Shown here piece after piece: positions 1 through 9,349 of a DNA stretch of 64,000 bases. Position numbers and translations under genes: made by a program. Source of the stretch: Lysobacter oculi. Lineage in GTDB: Bacteria; Pseudomonadota; Gammaproteobacteria; Xanthomonadales; Xanthomonadaceae. The DNA lies in NCBI RefSeq assembly GCF_003293695.1, contig NZ_CP029556.1, positions 1,746,001 through 1,810,000 on the forward strand. Reading direction: 5' to 3'. The number at the start of each line of letters is the position of its first letter. Position 1 is the stretch's first letter. The notes beneath the pieces were generated by a model that saw only the letters and a list, made by a program, of their open reading frames with translations, was not told the DNA's origin and did no database searches.

Positions 1-74
1 AGAATCGGGTTTTCGGGCATGTGTTCCCGTATCTCGCCGAGGATCCGGGCCCGTTCGAACGCCAGGTGCGTCAT
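1..74 (-). CDS. Unidentified protein of the O-antigen operon (N-terminal 24 codons only)
   Basis: This is an open frame with an ATG eight bases after the Wzt stop codon and a purine-rich GAGGCGGAC just upstream of the ATG. It runs off the left edge of the window. The visible residues start MTHLAFERAR and give no recognisable domain. Position and spacing make it the next gene of the wzm-wzt operon, and a methyltransferase or glycosyltransferase would fit the context, but that is only inference. The rest of the protein lies outside the window. Confidence 0.6.
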   Translation of the reverse strand, partial: MTHLAFERARILGEIREHMPENPI

Positions 75-81
75 GTCCGCC

Positions 82-1440
82 TCAGTCGATGGCGCGCATT
101 TTTGCATCGTAATCGATGTGTACCACGCCCCACAGATCGCGCTGCTCCTTGTCTTCCGGATAGAGAATCGAGAAGCGGGAGCCGCCGGCGCAGTAATCTA
201 TGACCTCGGCGATGAGCGTCTGGGCATTGGTTCTGGGATCTATCGTCAATACCGCGATGCCGGCCGCCACGCCGTATTCCCCGGGACACAGCGGATTGCG
301 GAACCTGAAATCGATCACGTGGGGTTGATCCAGCGGCGCATCCGAGGCGAATGCGTCCTGGAACATGGGGTTCATGTGAACCAGTTGGCGGCCCGTTCGA
401 TCCGTGATGCCGACATTGAGAACGGCCCTTGTTGCCAGCTCCTTTCTTGCGTGGAAGAAGACGCGGATCGTGGTTTCCTCGCCGAAATCGAGCGTGTCGG
501 TTTCTTCGCCGCGGGAATTGATGACTTCGATGTCGTCGATGCGGATCTCGCCGCTGCCGGTGCGCAGAGGCGCGACCCGGTCTTCGAACGCCTTAATGCG
601 CGCGGCGTCCCGCTTGCTCACCGGTCCCGACACGTGTGGATAGGATGTCGATGCTTCGACGGCTTCGGAATGTGGCTCAAGGCCTGCGCGCACCATCCTG
701 CTGAAGATGGCGCTCTGGTAGGCAGCGCCTACATCGCTCGCGCTTCCTTTCATGCGCACGCGACCATTTTCAAGCCAGATGGCCGTCTCGCACAGCGAAC
801 GGATGGCATCCGCGGCATGGGTGACGTAGAGGAAGGTGGTCCCTCCGTCCAGCAGCGCCTTGATCTTGTGGAGGCATTTGTTCTGGAAATAGGCGTCGCC
901 GACACTCAGCGCCTCGTCGACGATGAGGATGTCGGGCTTGACGTAGACCGCGCACGCAAAGCCCAATCGCATAGACATGCCGCTGCTGTAGACCTTGAGC
1001 GGATGGTCGATTGCATCGCCCAACTCGCTGAAGGCGATGATCTCCGGGACTGCACGCTCCGTCTCCGCGGCAGCCAATCCATGCAGCATGCAGAACTGCA
1101 GGATGTTTTCCCGACCGCTCAGATTGGGGTTGAAGCCGGCACCCAGCTCCAGCAGCGCAGAAACACGCCCGTTGACTTTGACCGAACCTTCGGTAGGCGA
1201 AAGCACGCCTGCAATCACCTTGAGCAGCGTGCTCTTCCCGCTGCCGTTTTCACCGATGATTCCCAGCCGCCCGCCCACCGGCAGCTGCAGGCTGATGTCG
1301 TCGAGTGCCCTCACCTCCCGCGAGTAAGCCTTTCCATCCGCGACGATCAGTTCCTTGAGGCGATCGAACGGCCTGGCGTAGGAGTGGTAGACCTTGGTCA
1401 GCGACTGGATGTCGAGTGCAAGGGGATTGGATGCATTCAT
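82..1440 (-). CDS. wzt: O-antigen ABC exporter, ATP-binding subunit with C-terminal carbohydrate-binding domain
   Basis: This 452-residue ATPase powers export of an undecaprenyl-linked O-polysaccharide across the inner membrane with the permease Wzm. The ABC domain fills residues 5-240: Walker A GENGSGKST at 63-71, signature YSSGM at 151-155, Walker B ILIVDEA at 171-177 and H-loop His208. Residues 285-452 form the extra C-terminal part typical of Wzt proteins that recognise a chemically capped glycan end. Simple exporters of this family lack it. The ATG was chosen because GGAA sits seven bases upstream and the frame before it overlaps the permease gene. It follows wzm by 17 bases. The C-terminal domain predicts that chain export is coupled to terminal modification, which matches the methyltransferases encoded upstream. 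Confidence 0.95.
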   Translation of the reverse strand: MNASNPLALDIQSLTKVYHSYARPFDRLKELIVADGKAYSREVRALDDISLQLPVGGRLGIIGENGSGKSTLLKVIAGVLSPTEGSVKVNGRVSALLELGAGFNPNLSGRENILQFCMLHGLAAAETERAVPEIIAFSELGDAIDHPLKVYSSGMSMRLGFACAVYVKPDILIVDEALSVGDAYFQNKCLHKIKALLDGGTTFLYVTHAADAIRSLCETAIWLENGRVRMKGSASDVGAAYQSAIFSRMVRAGLEPHSEAVEASTSYPHVSGPVSKRDAARIKAFEDRVAPLRTGSGEIRIDDIEVINSRGEETDTLDFGEETTIRVFFHARKELATRAVLNVGITDRTGRQLVHMNPMFQDAFASDAPLDQPHVIDFRFRNPLCPGEYGVAAGIAVLTIDPRTNAQTLIAEVIDYCAGGSRFSILYPEDKEQRDLWGVVHIDYDAKMRAID

Positions 1441-1457
1441 TGCGTGCTTCCTGGCAA

Positions 1458-2273
1458 TCAGAGGACGTCGGCGAAACCGCGATTGAGCCTGCGGAACACT
1501 GGCACGCCGATCGCCAGCGCCAGGACGGCCACGCCACAGTAAATGGCCACGCTGTTCCATTCGACAGGTCTGCCGAACAGTGCGAAACGCACCGATTCCG
1601 CCATGTGGGTGAAGGGGTTGAGATGCAGGATGAGTGTCTTGACCCACTGCGGCGCCTCGTTCATCACCAGTGTCGCCGGATAAAGGATGGGCGTCAGCCA
1701 GAACGTGATGTTGAGGGTGATCGGTACCACCTGCTCCAGGTCAGGCACGTAGGCCGACAGCGCACCCACGAGATAAGCCACACCTACCGCGAACACGACG
1801 GTTGCAAGCCACAGCAGGAAGAATATTGCAACCCCGGAAAGACCCGGCGAAACACCATTGGCCAACATCAGGCCCGCCACGACCAGCAGGACGATGAACT
1901 GGCCCAGGAACGCGGCACCCAACGGCACCAATGGCAGGATCCACGAAGGGAATGCGATCTTGTTGATCAGGAACGCGTGTTCACGCAACACGCCCGTGCT
2001 GCGCGCCACCACTTCCTGGAAGAACATCCACAGACTAAAGGGCGCGAAGTAGAACAACGCGAACGGAACGTCGCCGTATCTGTCGCCCATCTGTCCGCGC
2101 ATCAGCACCGAAAAGACGACGACGAATACCAGCGCGTTGATCAAGGGCACGGCCAAGTGCCAGAACAGGCCTGCGTAGGAAGTCGCGTAACGGTTGCGAA
2201 GATCGCGCGACATCATCGACATGGCCAGCTTCAGACCATTGCCGAGGCCCATGTTCCTGTTGGAGCTCATCAT
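1458..2273 (-). CDS. wzm: O-antigen ABC exporter, permease subunit
   Basis: This 271-residue ABC-2 type membrane protein has about six hydrophobic segments and pairs with Wzt to move the lipid-linked O-chain across the inner membrane. The cytoplasmic start (SRDLRNRYATSYAGLFW) followed by a first membrane helix is typical of polysaccharide permeases such as Wzm and KpsM. Its ATG overlaps the stop of the upstream glycosyltransferase as ATGA, so translation is probably coupled. A second ATG follows directly, so the first residue could be Met1 or Met2. Its place next to wzt makes the assignment firm, although the sequence alone would not separate Wzm from other polysaccharide permeases. Confidence 0.93.
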   Translation of the reverse strand: MMSSNRNMGLGNGLKLAMSMMSRDLRNRYATSYAGLFWHLAVPLINALVFVVVFSVLMRGQMGDRYGDVPFALFYFAPFSLWMFFQEVVARSTGVLREHAFLINKIAFPSWILPLVPLGAAFLGQFIVLLVVAGLMLANGVSPGLSGVAIFFLLWLATVVFAVGVAYLVGALSAYVPDLEQVVPITLNITFWLTPILYPATLVMNEAPQWVKTLILHLNPFTHMAESVRFALFGRPVEWNSVAIYCGVAVLALAIGVPVFRRLNRGFADVL

Positions 2274-3403
2274 GCAGTCCTTGTGTGTGATCTCGTTGCG
2301 GGCATCGCCATCACGCCTTCGATGGCAGAGATGAAGCGGCACGATACCGACTCCTCCCTGAACTCATCACTGTATTCGGCGGTATCGCGCGCATAGGCTT
2401 GATACCCGGCCTGCTTCCATGATGTCGAGGCCGAATCGGCAAGCATTTCCGACAGCGCACGACCCAGCGCAGCCACGTCTCCGGTCGCAACCGTGCGCGA
2501 TTGCCCTCGTCCGATGTAGGCCAGATTCGAATTGTCGTAGGTCAGCACGCGACAGCCCGCACTGATGGCTTCGACCACGGGTACGCAGAAGCCTTCGTGA
2601 TAGCTCGGCAACAGGAACAGGTCGGCATCGGACAGCAACGCCCGCTTGCGCACTTCATCCGCGTTGCCATGGACCTGCAAACGCGCCCTGTCCGCGTACT
2701 GCCGTCGCCAACGATCGGCGGTCGCCTCGATCTGGTCAATCACGCGAGTGTCGGAAAAAAGCGTGTTGCCGACCAGATCGAAGCGCAGACACAGCCCCGC
2801 ATTTTCCTGCAGCGCGGCTTCGATGGCGGCCAGGGCATCGGGGAGGCCCTTCGATTTCACGAAACGTCCGATGAAGAGGATGCGCTGCACGTCATCCGTC
2901 ACCGACGGTTTCGAAACCGGGGCACCCACGGGATCAACGGCCAGCGGAAGCACTTGGGCAGGCGTCTCGATGCCATGTCCGTCCAAGACGTCCTGGTTCA
3001 CTTGGCTCACGCAGAAGACCTTGTCGCTGAAGCTGATGTTGTGCATCTGCCGCAGGGATTTCTCGATCAGTGCGCGGCTTTCTTCGGCCACCATGGCCGC
3101 AGGCGTGATGTTGTGGAACACCACCACGCGTTTCGCACGGGAGGGCACCAGCATCAATGCGTCGAAAAGTGGATAGAAGATGCCGAAATGAAACACGACC
3201 AGATCGCTCTCCCGGAAGTGCGGGTCAACGGTGATCTCCCACACGTTGTCCACCTTCGAGAAAGGCGTTTCCTCGAAATCGCAGGCATAGCCGAAGAAAC
3301 GCACGTCGTGCCCCGCAGCTTCGAGCATGCGCATTTCGTTTCGGATGCTGGCGGAAATCGCATCGTTGCGGACGCAGATCCCGGACACGTAGGATATTTT
3401 CAT
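2270..3403 (-). CDS. GT4-family glycosyltransferase
   Basis: This 377-residue protein has the GT-B layout of retaining family 4 glycosyltransferases. The N-terminal half starts MKISYVSGICVRND and the C-terminal half carries ILFIGRFVKSKGL and the acidic donor motif LPSYHEGFCVPVVEA (E-x7-E type). It probably adds one sugar of the O-chain on the cytoplasmic face, using a nucleotide-sugar donor. Both ends overlap neighbours by four bases (ATGA), tying it to the GT2-GT4 fusion upstream and to wzm downstream. Donor and linkage cannot be read from sequence. GDP-rhamnose or GDP-mannose is plausible, given the sugar genes in the locus. Confidence 0.85.
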   Translation of the reverse strand: MKISYVSGICVRNDAISASIRNEMRMLEAAGHDVRFFGYACDFEETPFSKVDNVWEITVDPHFRESDLVVFHFGIFYPLFDALMLVPSRAKRVVVFHNITPAAMVAEESRALIEKSLRQMHNISFSDKVFCVSQVNQDVLDGHGIETPAQVLPLAVDPVGAPVSKPSVTDDVQRILFIGRFVKSKGLPDALAAIEAALQENAGLCLRFDLVGNTLFSDTRVIDQIEATADRWRRQYADRARLQVHGNADEVRKRALLSDADLFLLPSYHEGFCVPVVEAISAGCRVLTYDNSNLAYIGRGQSRTVATGDVAALGRALSEMLADSASTSWKQAGYQAYARDTAEYSDEFREESVSCRFISAIEGVMAMPATRSHTRTA

Positions 3404-5634
3404 CGCTCAACGCCAGGTGCAACCCGCGACTTCATCATTGCGCGCCTGTACATGGGCAAGCTTCCCAAGGCCATCTGCCGGTCGGTAAACGTCTTGAGAA
3501 AATGCTGCCTGCCTGCGCGCCCCATTTTCTCGCGCAGCTTGGCATCCCGGAGCAGTGATTTGAGCGCATCCGCAAGTGCCTGCGAATCGTCCGCCGGAAC
3601 GGTGAATCCGGTTTCCTGATGCTTGATGATTTCCGGCATGCCGCCTGCGCACGTGCCTATCACCGGCTTCTCCACGCGCATCGCTTCCAGAAATACCAGA
3701 CCGAAGGATTCGAATCGGCTCGGGGCCACGAAAATGTCACAGTCGGCATAGGCATCCAGCAGGCCCTGCGCGCTTACGCGGCCAGCGAACGAAACCTTCT
3801 TTTTCAGCGAATCCGGGGCATGAGCGTCGAAGTCGGCACGGTACGTGCCTCCACAGTCCTTGACCAAGGTGTCGTCACCAACCACATCGAGTTGAAACGC
3901 GACCCCCTGCCGCTCCAGATGAGTTGCAGCTTCGAGCAGGACGTCGATCCCTTTCCGCGCCTCCAGCCGACCCACGAAGAGCACCTTCGGCGGAGCCGAC
4001 TCCTTGCGCCTTGACGGATTCTTTCCGCGCTGGACATCGGGCATTCCCAGCGGCAGGAGGCTGACGTTTTCATCGTCGAACTTGAAATCGTACCGATGCT
4101 CGATCTCCTGTCGGATGGCGGCGCTGATTGATCGCACCATGTCCGCGCCCTGCATCACGTACTGCTCCAGAGCGAGCATCGGTCTGCCAAACGAGTTCAT
4201 CCAGTTTTCGTCGTCCCGCTGGGTCTGATGGGTATCCAGCCAGAAACTCAAAGTGGTCTGCAGACTGACGACCAGCGGCCAGCGTTTCTCGACGATGAAA
4301 GCGATGCCTTCGCAATCCCATATCGGCGCCTCCACCACATCGATCTCGCGATGCGTGGCGATACGCCGCGCCTCGACGAGCGCTGTGGCCGACCAATTCC
4401 AGATGTGCTGCGGAACACCGAGGCGTGCCGCTTCGGGGGGAAGCTCGTGTTCTGCCACCAGCATCCGATGGACCCAGACCCCGTTCTCGAAATCAACACG
4501 GTTGATGTCGCTGCTCTGCGTGATCACATGGACGAAGTTGCCCTCGGCGGCCAGGGCTTCTGCCAGATCTTTCATGAAGGTCGCAACGCCGCCACCGTGC
4601 TCCGGTGGAAAGTCCTTTGAAACCAGCACTACATTGAGCGGTTCGCTGGACAGCCGTGTCCTGAACGGATTGAACTCCCCTGCCCAGCGCTCAAGCTTCT
4701 CCGCCGTGATGTACTCATGTTCTCCTGACATTCCCCGCACCATGCCCCGGTCCCAGGCCCTGCGGTTCTCGTCGGCAAAAACCTCGAGGTGATCAGGCTC
4801 CAGCCGTCCGCCTTCCACGTGGAAGCGGATGTCGTTTTCACGGGCCTTGGAGAAGGCAAGATTGTCCTCCATGATGGCCTGCAGCGACTCATGGCCACGG
4901 CCATGTTTCAAGGCAAAGTAGATCTTGTTCTTGATCACCGGATAGTTGTATTTGGTCACCCGGTTGTTGTCGCGCATGTGGCTGGGCGCGAACTTGTGAT
5001 GCACGTATGCGTCCGGCAGCTGGCGGATCACGTAACCTGCGTCGATGAGCCTGCAGCAAAGCTCCGTCTCATCGAGGTAGTACTCGATTTCCTCATCGAA
5101 GCCGCCAACCTCGAGCAGTGCGGAGCGGCGGAACGATGCATTGGTTCCTTGCAGATAGGGGAACTCCCAGCTTCCAGGGAAGCAAAGCTGTTCCGCGCTT
5201 TTCGTCGCGTGCCAATTCGCGTTGGCCAGGCGGTTGCCGGTACTGTATTCGTACTGGTAGGTATACCCCGTCTGGTCGTAGACGAGTCCGCCGGCCCCTG
5301 CAATGTCGGGATGATCGTAGGCGCGCGCCAATTGATGCAGCCACTCCGGCTCCGGAATCGCGTCATCGTCGATGAAGGCGACGATGTCACCCTGCGCCAT
5401 GCAGATTCCGATGTTGCGAGAGACGGACAAGTTGGCAACAGGGCACCGGCCCCAGCGGATTTTCCCGCCCCAGCTTTCGACGACTTCCTGGCTGTTGTCG
5501 GTGCTTGGCCCATTGACCACGACGACCTCGAAATCTCCTTCGTATTCCAGCCACTGGAAACTGGACAAGGTATTGCCGAGGAGGTGCCCACGATTGAGGG
5601 TATTGATCACGATGGAGAAACTAAGCATCAGCAA
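3400..5634 (-). CDS. Two-domain glycosyltransferase, GT2 fused to GT4
   Basis: This 744-residue protein joins two complete transferases. Residues 1 to about 235 are a GT-A family 2 domain with the metal-binding run IDDDAIPEPEW (Asp89-91) and the later acceptor-site motif YYLDETELCCRL. From about residue 350 a family 4 GT-B domain begins (LVSKDFPPEHGGG) and ends with the donor motif PSRFESFGLVFLEAM. Such fusions can build a repeat with two linkages in one enzyme. No transmembrane helix is evident, so it acts in the cytoplasm or at the inner membrane surface. The start is either this ATG or another two codons on; both overlap the end of the upstream methyltransferase. Confidence 0.88.
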   Translation of the reverse strand: MLMLSFSIVINTLNRGHLLGNTLSSFQWLEYEGDFEVVVVNGPSTDNSQEVVESWGGKIRWGRCPVANLSVSRNIGICMAQGDIVAFIDDDAIPEPEWLHQLARAYDHPDIAGAGGLVYDQTGYTYQYEYSTGNRLANANWHATKSAEQLCFPGSWEFPYLQGTNASFRRSALLEVGGFDEEIEYYLDETELCCRLIDAGYVIRQLPDAYVHHKFAPSHMRDNNRVTKYNYPVIKNKIYFALKHGRGHESLQAIMEDNLAFSKARENDIRFHVEGGRLEPDHLEVFADENRRAWDRGMVRGMSGEHEYITAEKLERWAGEFNPFRTRLSSEPLNVVLVSKDFPPEHGGGVATFMKDLAEALAAEGNFVHVITQSSDINRVDFENGVWVHRMLVAEHELPPEAARLGVPQHIWNWSATALVEARRIATHREIDVVEAPIWDCEGIAFIVEKRWPLVVSLQTTLSFWLDTHQTQRDDENWMNSFGRPMLALEQYVMQGADMVRSISAAIRQEIEHRYDFKFDDENVSLLPLGMPDVQRGKNPSRRKESAPPKVLFVGRLEARKGIDVLLEAATHLERQGVAFQLDVVGDDTLVKDCGGTYRADFDAHAPDSLKKKVSFAGRVSAQGLLDAYADCDIFVAPSRFESFGLVFLEAMRVEKPVIGTCAGGMPEIIKHQETGFTVPADDSQALADALKSLLRDAKLREKMGRAGRQHFLKTFTDRQMALGSLPMYRRAMMKSRVAPGVER

Positions 5635-6874
5635 TCCTCCGCTTCTTTTTCGCCAGCAACGTCACAAAACTTGAAAACATGCGAAGGGCGCTCGGATCGA
5701 TATGCACATCAAGCTTTCTGACGGACGATATGATTTCGTCCACCTGCTCTCCAAAACCCTTTTCGCGCAGACCTGAAATGGCATATATCCAAGCAAGCGT
5801 ATCGCCAAGGTCGCCGACTGACTCGATTCGCTGGATGTCGAACGCAGAAAAAAGGCGCTCGAGTCCCCATGGCGTTGTGTTGAAAAAATGAAATGGCACG
5901 GCATGCAGGGGCTGCATGAAGGCCGATTCGCAGAACACGGTGCCCCCGGGGCTCATGCAACGGTGGATCTCCGCAACTGCCGCGTACGGGTCGTAGAGAT
6001 GCTCGACCACGGCTTGGCTCAACACTAGATCGAATGCGTCGTCCGCGAACGGAAGCGCATGGCCATCCCCGGACACATCGGGAGCAGCGAAATGCGAGTA
6101 TTCGAAATTGACGACATTGGGTGAAGGATATGCCCTGTCTCCACTACCGCAATCAAGAACCCACTCATCAGATCGAACTCGAGCCATAAGGCTGCCAAAT
6201 TCGGCTGGATAAGGATTGCCTCTGTTCTGTGGCATCATCGCCACAGAAGGTGCACCGCTGGTCGCAAGCACCACATCGGGTGACCCAAGCCACACCTGGT
6301 CTGCAAGCGCTTTCGGATTCCGTTTGCCGGTGTAGCGAATCTCCAGGCGTCCGCCACCGCTGCCTGTATTCACCGGATACCACAGTCGCATCGACCCCGC
6401 TTCTTCATGCAGGTCCAAGGTAGCGAGAAGCCGATCATCAAGCCGGATTTCAGCCTCCCCCGACCATGGGTGTTTCACGAACTGCAGGCCTACGCCTATT
6501 GCGTCCGGAGGCACATCCAGCGTGGCAATGCAGGCGTTTGGGCCGATTGCGCCCACAGTCTTCGCCTCGGCGTCGTGCTGCCAATTGCCGGTCAGCTGAA
6601 AAGCGTCCTCCACTCCAAGGCTATGCACCTTGATGCACTCACGCCCACTCAACACACCAAGCGCGCGTTTGAATTCATATCCCGGGGGGAATCCATTGAA
6701 GAAGTATTTGAAGTTTGCCACTTGCCCGCAATCGGTGCGGCAATTTGCGCAGTGCAGCACGCAGGAAAAAAGCCTGCCGGCAACCCTCGTTGCAAGGCTC
6801 GTCGTCAGTTGTCCGTTGCAGGCAGGACAACGAACGATGGTTTCAAGCCATCCGAGTTTTTCAATGATGTCCAT
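5621..6874 (-). CDS. Zinc-ribbon, beta-domain and SAM-methyltransferase protein
   Basis: This 417-residue protein has three parts. Residues 14-50 hold paired cysteines (Cys16/Cys19 and Cys42/Cys45/Cys49), like the Trm112-type zinc ribbon often found before sugar methyltransferases. Residues about 105-200 form a beta-rich domain with the string HPWSG at 135-139. Residues about 225-395 are a class I methyltransferase with a somewhat divergent motif I (LDCGSGDRAYP) and the motif LSQAVVEHLYDP. The beta domain recurs in the neighbouring protein. It starts four bases after the upstream gene. It is probably an O-chain methyltransferase; the methylated position is unknown. The A/T content is visibly higher than in housekeeping genes of the window. 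Confidence 0.8.
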   Translation of the reverse strand: MDIIEKLGWLETIVRCPACNGQLTTSLATRVAGRLFSCVLHCANCRTDCGQVANFKYFFNGFPPGYEFKRALGVLSGRECIKVHSLGVEDAFQLTGNWQHDAEAKTVGAIGPNACIATLDVPPDAIGVGLQFVKHPWSGEAEIRLDDRLLATLDLHEEAGSMRLWYPVNTGSGGGRLEIRYTGKRNPKALADQVWLGSPDVVLATSGAPSVAMMPQNRGNPYPAEFGSLMARVRSDEWVLDCGSGDRAYPSPNVVNFEYSHFAAPDVSGDGHALPFADDAFDLVLSQAVVEHLYDPYAAVAEIHRCMSPGGTVFCESAFMQPLHAVPFHFFNTTPWGLERLFSAFDIQRIESVGDLGDTLAWIYAISGLREKGFGEQVDEIISSVRKLDVHIDPSALRMFSSFVTLLAKKKRRIADA

Positions 6875-6878
6875 CGGA

Positions 6879-8012
6879 TCAGCGGACCGCGAATACAGTT
6901 CTGAAATAGATCGCCTGGAAATCGTGGCTGCGCGGATTTTTTCTCTCCGAAGCGCGGATCGAAATGTGGCCACCTTCCGACAACCACTCACCCGGAATCT
7001 CGACGCGCACGCATCCCGCAAAATGGTTGTAGAGATCCACTTCCACTTCACGCCTCCCCACTGAAACCGTTGCAATGCCGCTCCATGGGTGCGCCCAAAG
7101 GATCAGGTTTGCTCGAACGGCGGCATCGGGAACCAACACCCTTATTTCCCCCTTGCCGCGCGCATCCACCATGATGCCGTTGATGCTTCCGTACAAGCTC
7201 AACTCTTCCTTTTCCCCAACAACCTGCGCTTGGCCGATCTCGGCAAAAACATGTCTGCACACAGCGGGGAGCGCACGCTCATCTCGCTCGACAACGGCTA
7301 TAAGCGCACTTGCGTCATCGAAGTCCATGTCGGCCTCAGCCCACTGCCGTGCAACCTCATTTGACGTGGCGCCATCCAGATCGGGATGGATCGTGCTGTT
7401 GAACGACATGGTTTCACGCACCTTGAACCGCTTGCCCAGGGCATCCAGGAACTTCTGGGCGGTCATCAATGCCACATGCTCGATTCCCATAGCCCATTTC
7501 AAGCCCAGGGCGCGATAGGCGAATGGCGTGGCATTGGGAGTGGTGAATATGGCGATACCCCCGATCTTCAGCACGCGCTGAACTTCTCCGAGAAATGATT
7601 CCGTGTCTTCTATATGCTCGATGCATTCGCCGGCAAAGAAAATGTCGACACTCTGATCAGGCAACCCCAATTCATATCCGCTGCTCTGGTGGAACTGCAC
7701 TTTCTTCCCTGCAAGCTGCGCATCCTTTTCAGCCAGGGCTTGCGAACATGACAGGGCATACCTGGACACGTCAAAGCCATGCAGCTCCTTGGCACTCTTC
7801 AATTTCGGGTAAATGCATCCGATAGCCCACGAGCCGATACCGTAGTCGACCACCGTGGCATTCTCGATGTCCGGAAGAGATATGCCAGCAAGCAGATCCA
7901 TCCTCCTGAAATGCCCGGCTTCCTCCAGAGGAGAAAGGCTCTTGTAGATGTATCCGCCCTCCCCTGCACTTCTGAACGCATCTTCGTAGTACTCTTCAAT
8001 CACGTTTGTCAT
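6879..8012 (-). CDS. SAM-methyltransferase with C-terminal HPWSG beta domain
   Basis: This 377-residue protein begins with a class I methyltransferase (residues about 20-250): motif I VVDYGIGSWAIG, FAGECIEHIEDTESFL and a post-II loop LKIGGIAIFTTPN. Residues about 275-377 are a beta-rich module with HPWSG at 308-312 followed by DLYNHFAG and GGHISIR, which match the module in the next gene. The start is fixed by an ATGA overlap with the upstream coiled-coil gene. It probably methylates a sugar of the O-chain, perhaps the terminal one, but acceptor and position are not known. The region is richer in A/T than the flanks. Confidence 0.8.
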   Translation of the reverse strand: MTNVIEEYYEDAFRSAGEGGYIYKSLSPLEEAGHFRRMDLLAGISLPDIENATVVDYGIGSWAIGCIYPKLKSAKELHGFDVSRYALSCSQALAEKDAQLAGKKVQFHQSSGYELGLPDQSVDIFFAGECIEHIEDTESFLGEVQRVLKIGGIAIFTTPNATPFAYRALGLKWAMGIEHVALMTAQKFLDALGKRFKVRETMSFNSTIHPDLDGATSNEVARQWAEADMDFDDASALIAVVERDERALPAVCRHVFAEIGQAQVVGEKEELSLYGSINGIMVDARGKGEIRVLVPDAAVRANLILWAHPWSGIATVSVGRREVEVDLYNHFAGCVRVEIPGEWLSEGGHISIRASERKNPRSHDFQAIYFRTVFAVR

Positions 8013-9349
8013 GCCCCGCCTCCTGCTGTGGCCTCGATTTCGAACTCGAAGCACTGTCCATTCTTCCGGCCCTTTTCGACAATCCGAATGTCACTGAAAC
8101 CCATTTCCACCAGCAGCGCGTGCAGGCTGTCGGGCGTGAACATGTTGAAGTGGAAATCCCCCGCGTAATCCTGTCCGCCGAAGGTAACCTCACGCAGATG
8201 TTCGTAGGAATAGTCCCCGGCGACGTAGGCATGGATCATCGCCTCCGCATCGGGAACGACGGCGCTGAAGCGCCCCCCCGGCTTCAGCAGCGAGCGCCAG
8301 TACGGGATCAGTTTGCGCTTGAGTTGCTCTTCGGGGAAATGCTCGAGCATGTGTGCCGAATGGATCGCCGAAACCTCGCCTTCGGAAAAGGGCAGGTCAT
8401 TGACTTCGGCCACCACGTCGACCCCGGGAAGATGCCGCAGGTCGACGTTGATGTAGCCGGGCAAGGGCAGGTGTCCGCAACCGAGATTGAGGCGGACATC
8501 ACCCTGTTCACGCGCGGCATTCACCAGCACGTGGTTGATGACGCTGGCTTGGACGGAGCCTGATGCGATGGAGCCTTTAGCAGACGACATGGGATCCCGG
8601 TCGCCGTAGCGGATCTCGAACATGAGTTCACGCCGAATGAACTCCACCCGGTCTCGCAGCCAGGCCAGGCCCTCGTTCGCATTGACCAGGCCATCGGCCA
8701 TCCATTCGCGCGAAACGGCATATGCGGACAACAAGCTGTCGGCATAGCTGCGGACATCGTTCATCCCCTGCGCCAGCGCAGCTTCAGACCGGGACGCACG
8801 GGATTCGACATCGATGCGCAGCTCGGCAACCTGCTGCTCCAGCGGTGAGCTGAAGGCGCTGTCAGTGGACTCACGGCGATCTGGGACAAGCCACTGGGCA
8901 ACCTGCGCGTCCAGCTCTGCAAGCCTGCCTTCGAAAACCTGCTGGGAATGGCGGACTTCCTCCAGCGTGGCGGCTTGCGAAGCGATCAATCCATCCTTGG
9001 CGCGGACCTCATCGGAATTGCGCTCCGCCATGGATCTGATGTCGACCATGTCCGAGGTGATGCTGGATACGGAAGCCTCAACCGCAGACTGCAGGTTGGC
9101 AAGTGTTTCCACAAACGATTTCCTGGATTGCGCCGCGTCCTGCATCTGCAATGCCTGGCTTGCGCGCAGGTCGGCACAGGCGGCTTCAAGCCTCGCAGAA
9201 AGCTCCGCCAGCCTGAGTTCCAGTTGCTCGTCTCTCTTGCGCAACTCGACCATGCGCGCTTCGAGACGACTGTCCAGGTCTTCCCGCAGACGTTCCATGC
9301 CGGCCGGGCTCTCGTCATTGCCGCCATCGGGAAGCTCTTCGTTGTTCAA
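8009..9349 (-). CDS. Coiled-coil protein with C-terminal SAM-methyltransferase domain
   Basis: Residues about 18-240 of this 446-residue protein are a long heptad-rich helix (for example LEARMVELRKRDEQLELRL). Residues about 285-446 form a class I methyltransferase with LNLGCGHLPLPGYINVD at 287-303, HSAHMLEHFP and LLKPGGRFSAVVPD. The start codon is TTG, and TTGA overlaps the stop of the upstream coiled-coil gene; an ATG 17 codons on is the alternative. Coiled coil plus methyltransferase beside Wzm/Wzt recalls WbdD, whose coiled coil measures O-chain length while its catalytic domain caps the chain. The domain order here is the reverse of WbdD, and no kinase domain is visible. Confidence 0.82.
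   Translation of the reverse strand: MNNEELPDGGNDESPAGMERLREDLDSRLEARMVELRKRDEQLELRLAELSARLEAACADLRASQALQMQDAAQSRKSFVETLANLQSAVEASVSSITSDMVDIRSMAERNSDEVRAKDGLIASQAATLEEVRHSQQVFEGRLAELDAQVAQWLVPDRRESTDSAFSSPLEQQVAELRIDVESRASRSEAALAQGMNDVRSYADSLLSAYAVSREWMADGLVNANEGLAWLRDRVEFIRRELMFEIRYGDRDPMSSAKGSIASGSVQASVINHVLVNAAREQGDVRLNLGCGHLPLPGYINVDLRHLPGVDVVAEVNDLPFSEGEVSAIHSAHMLEHFPEEQLKRKLIPYWRSLLKPGGRFSAVVPDAEAMIHAYVAGDYSYEHLREVTFGGQDYAGDFHFNMFTPDSLHALLVEMGFSDIRIVEKGRKNGQCFEFEIEATAGGGA

Noticed and set aside
19..1542. Long plus-strand reading frame opposite wzt
   Set aside because: It is antisense to a clear ABC ATPase and has no recognisable domain or ribosome-binding site. High GC produces many such long frames, and similar shadows opposite etfBA, hmgA, trpE and others were dropped for the same reason.
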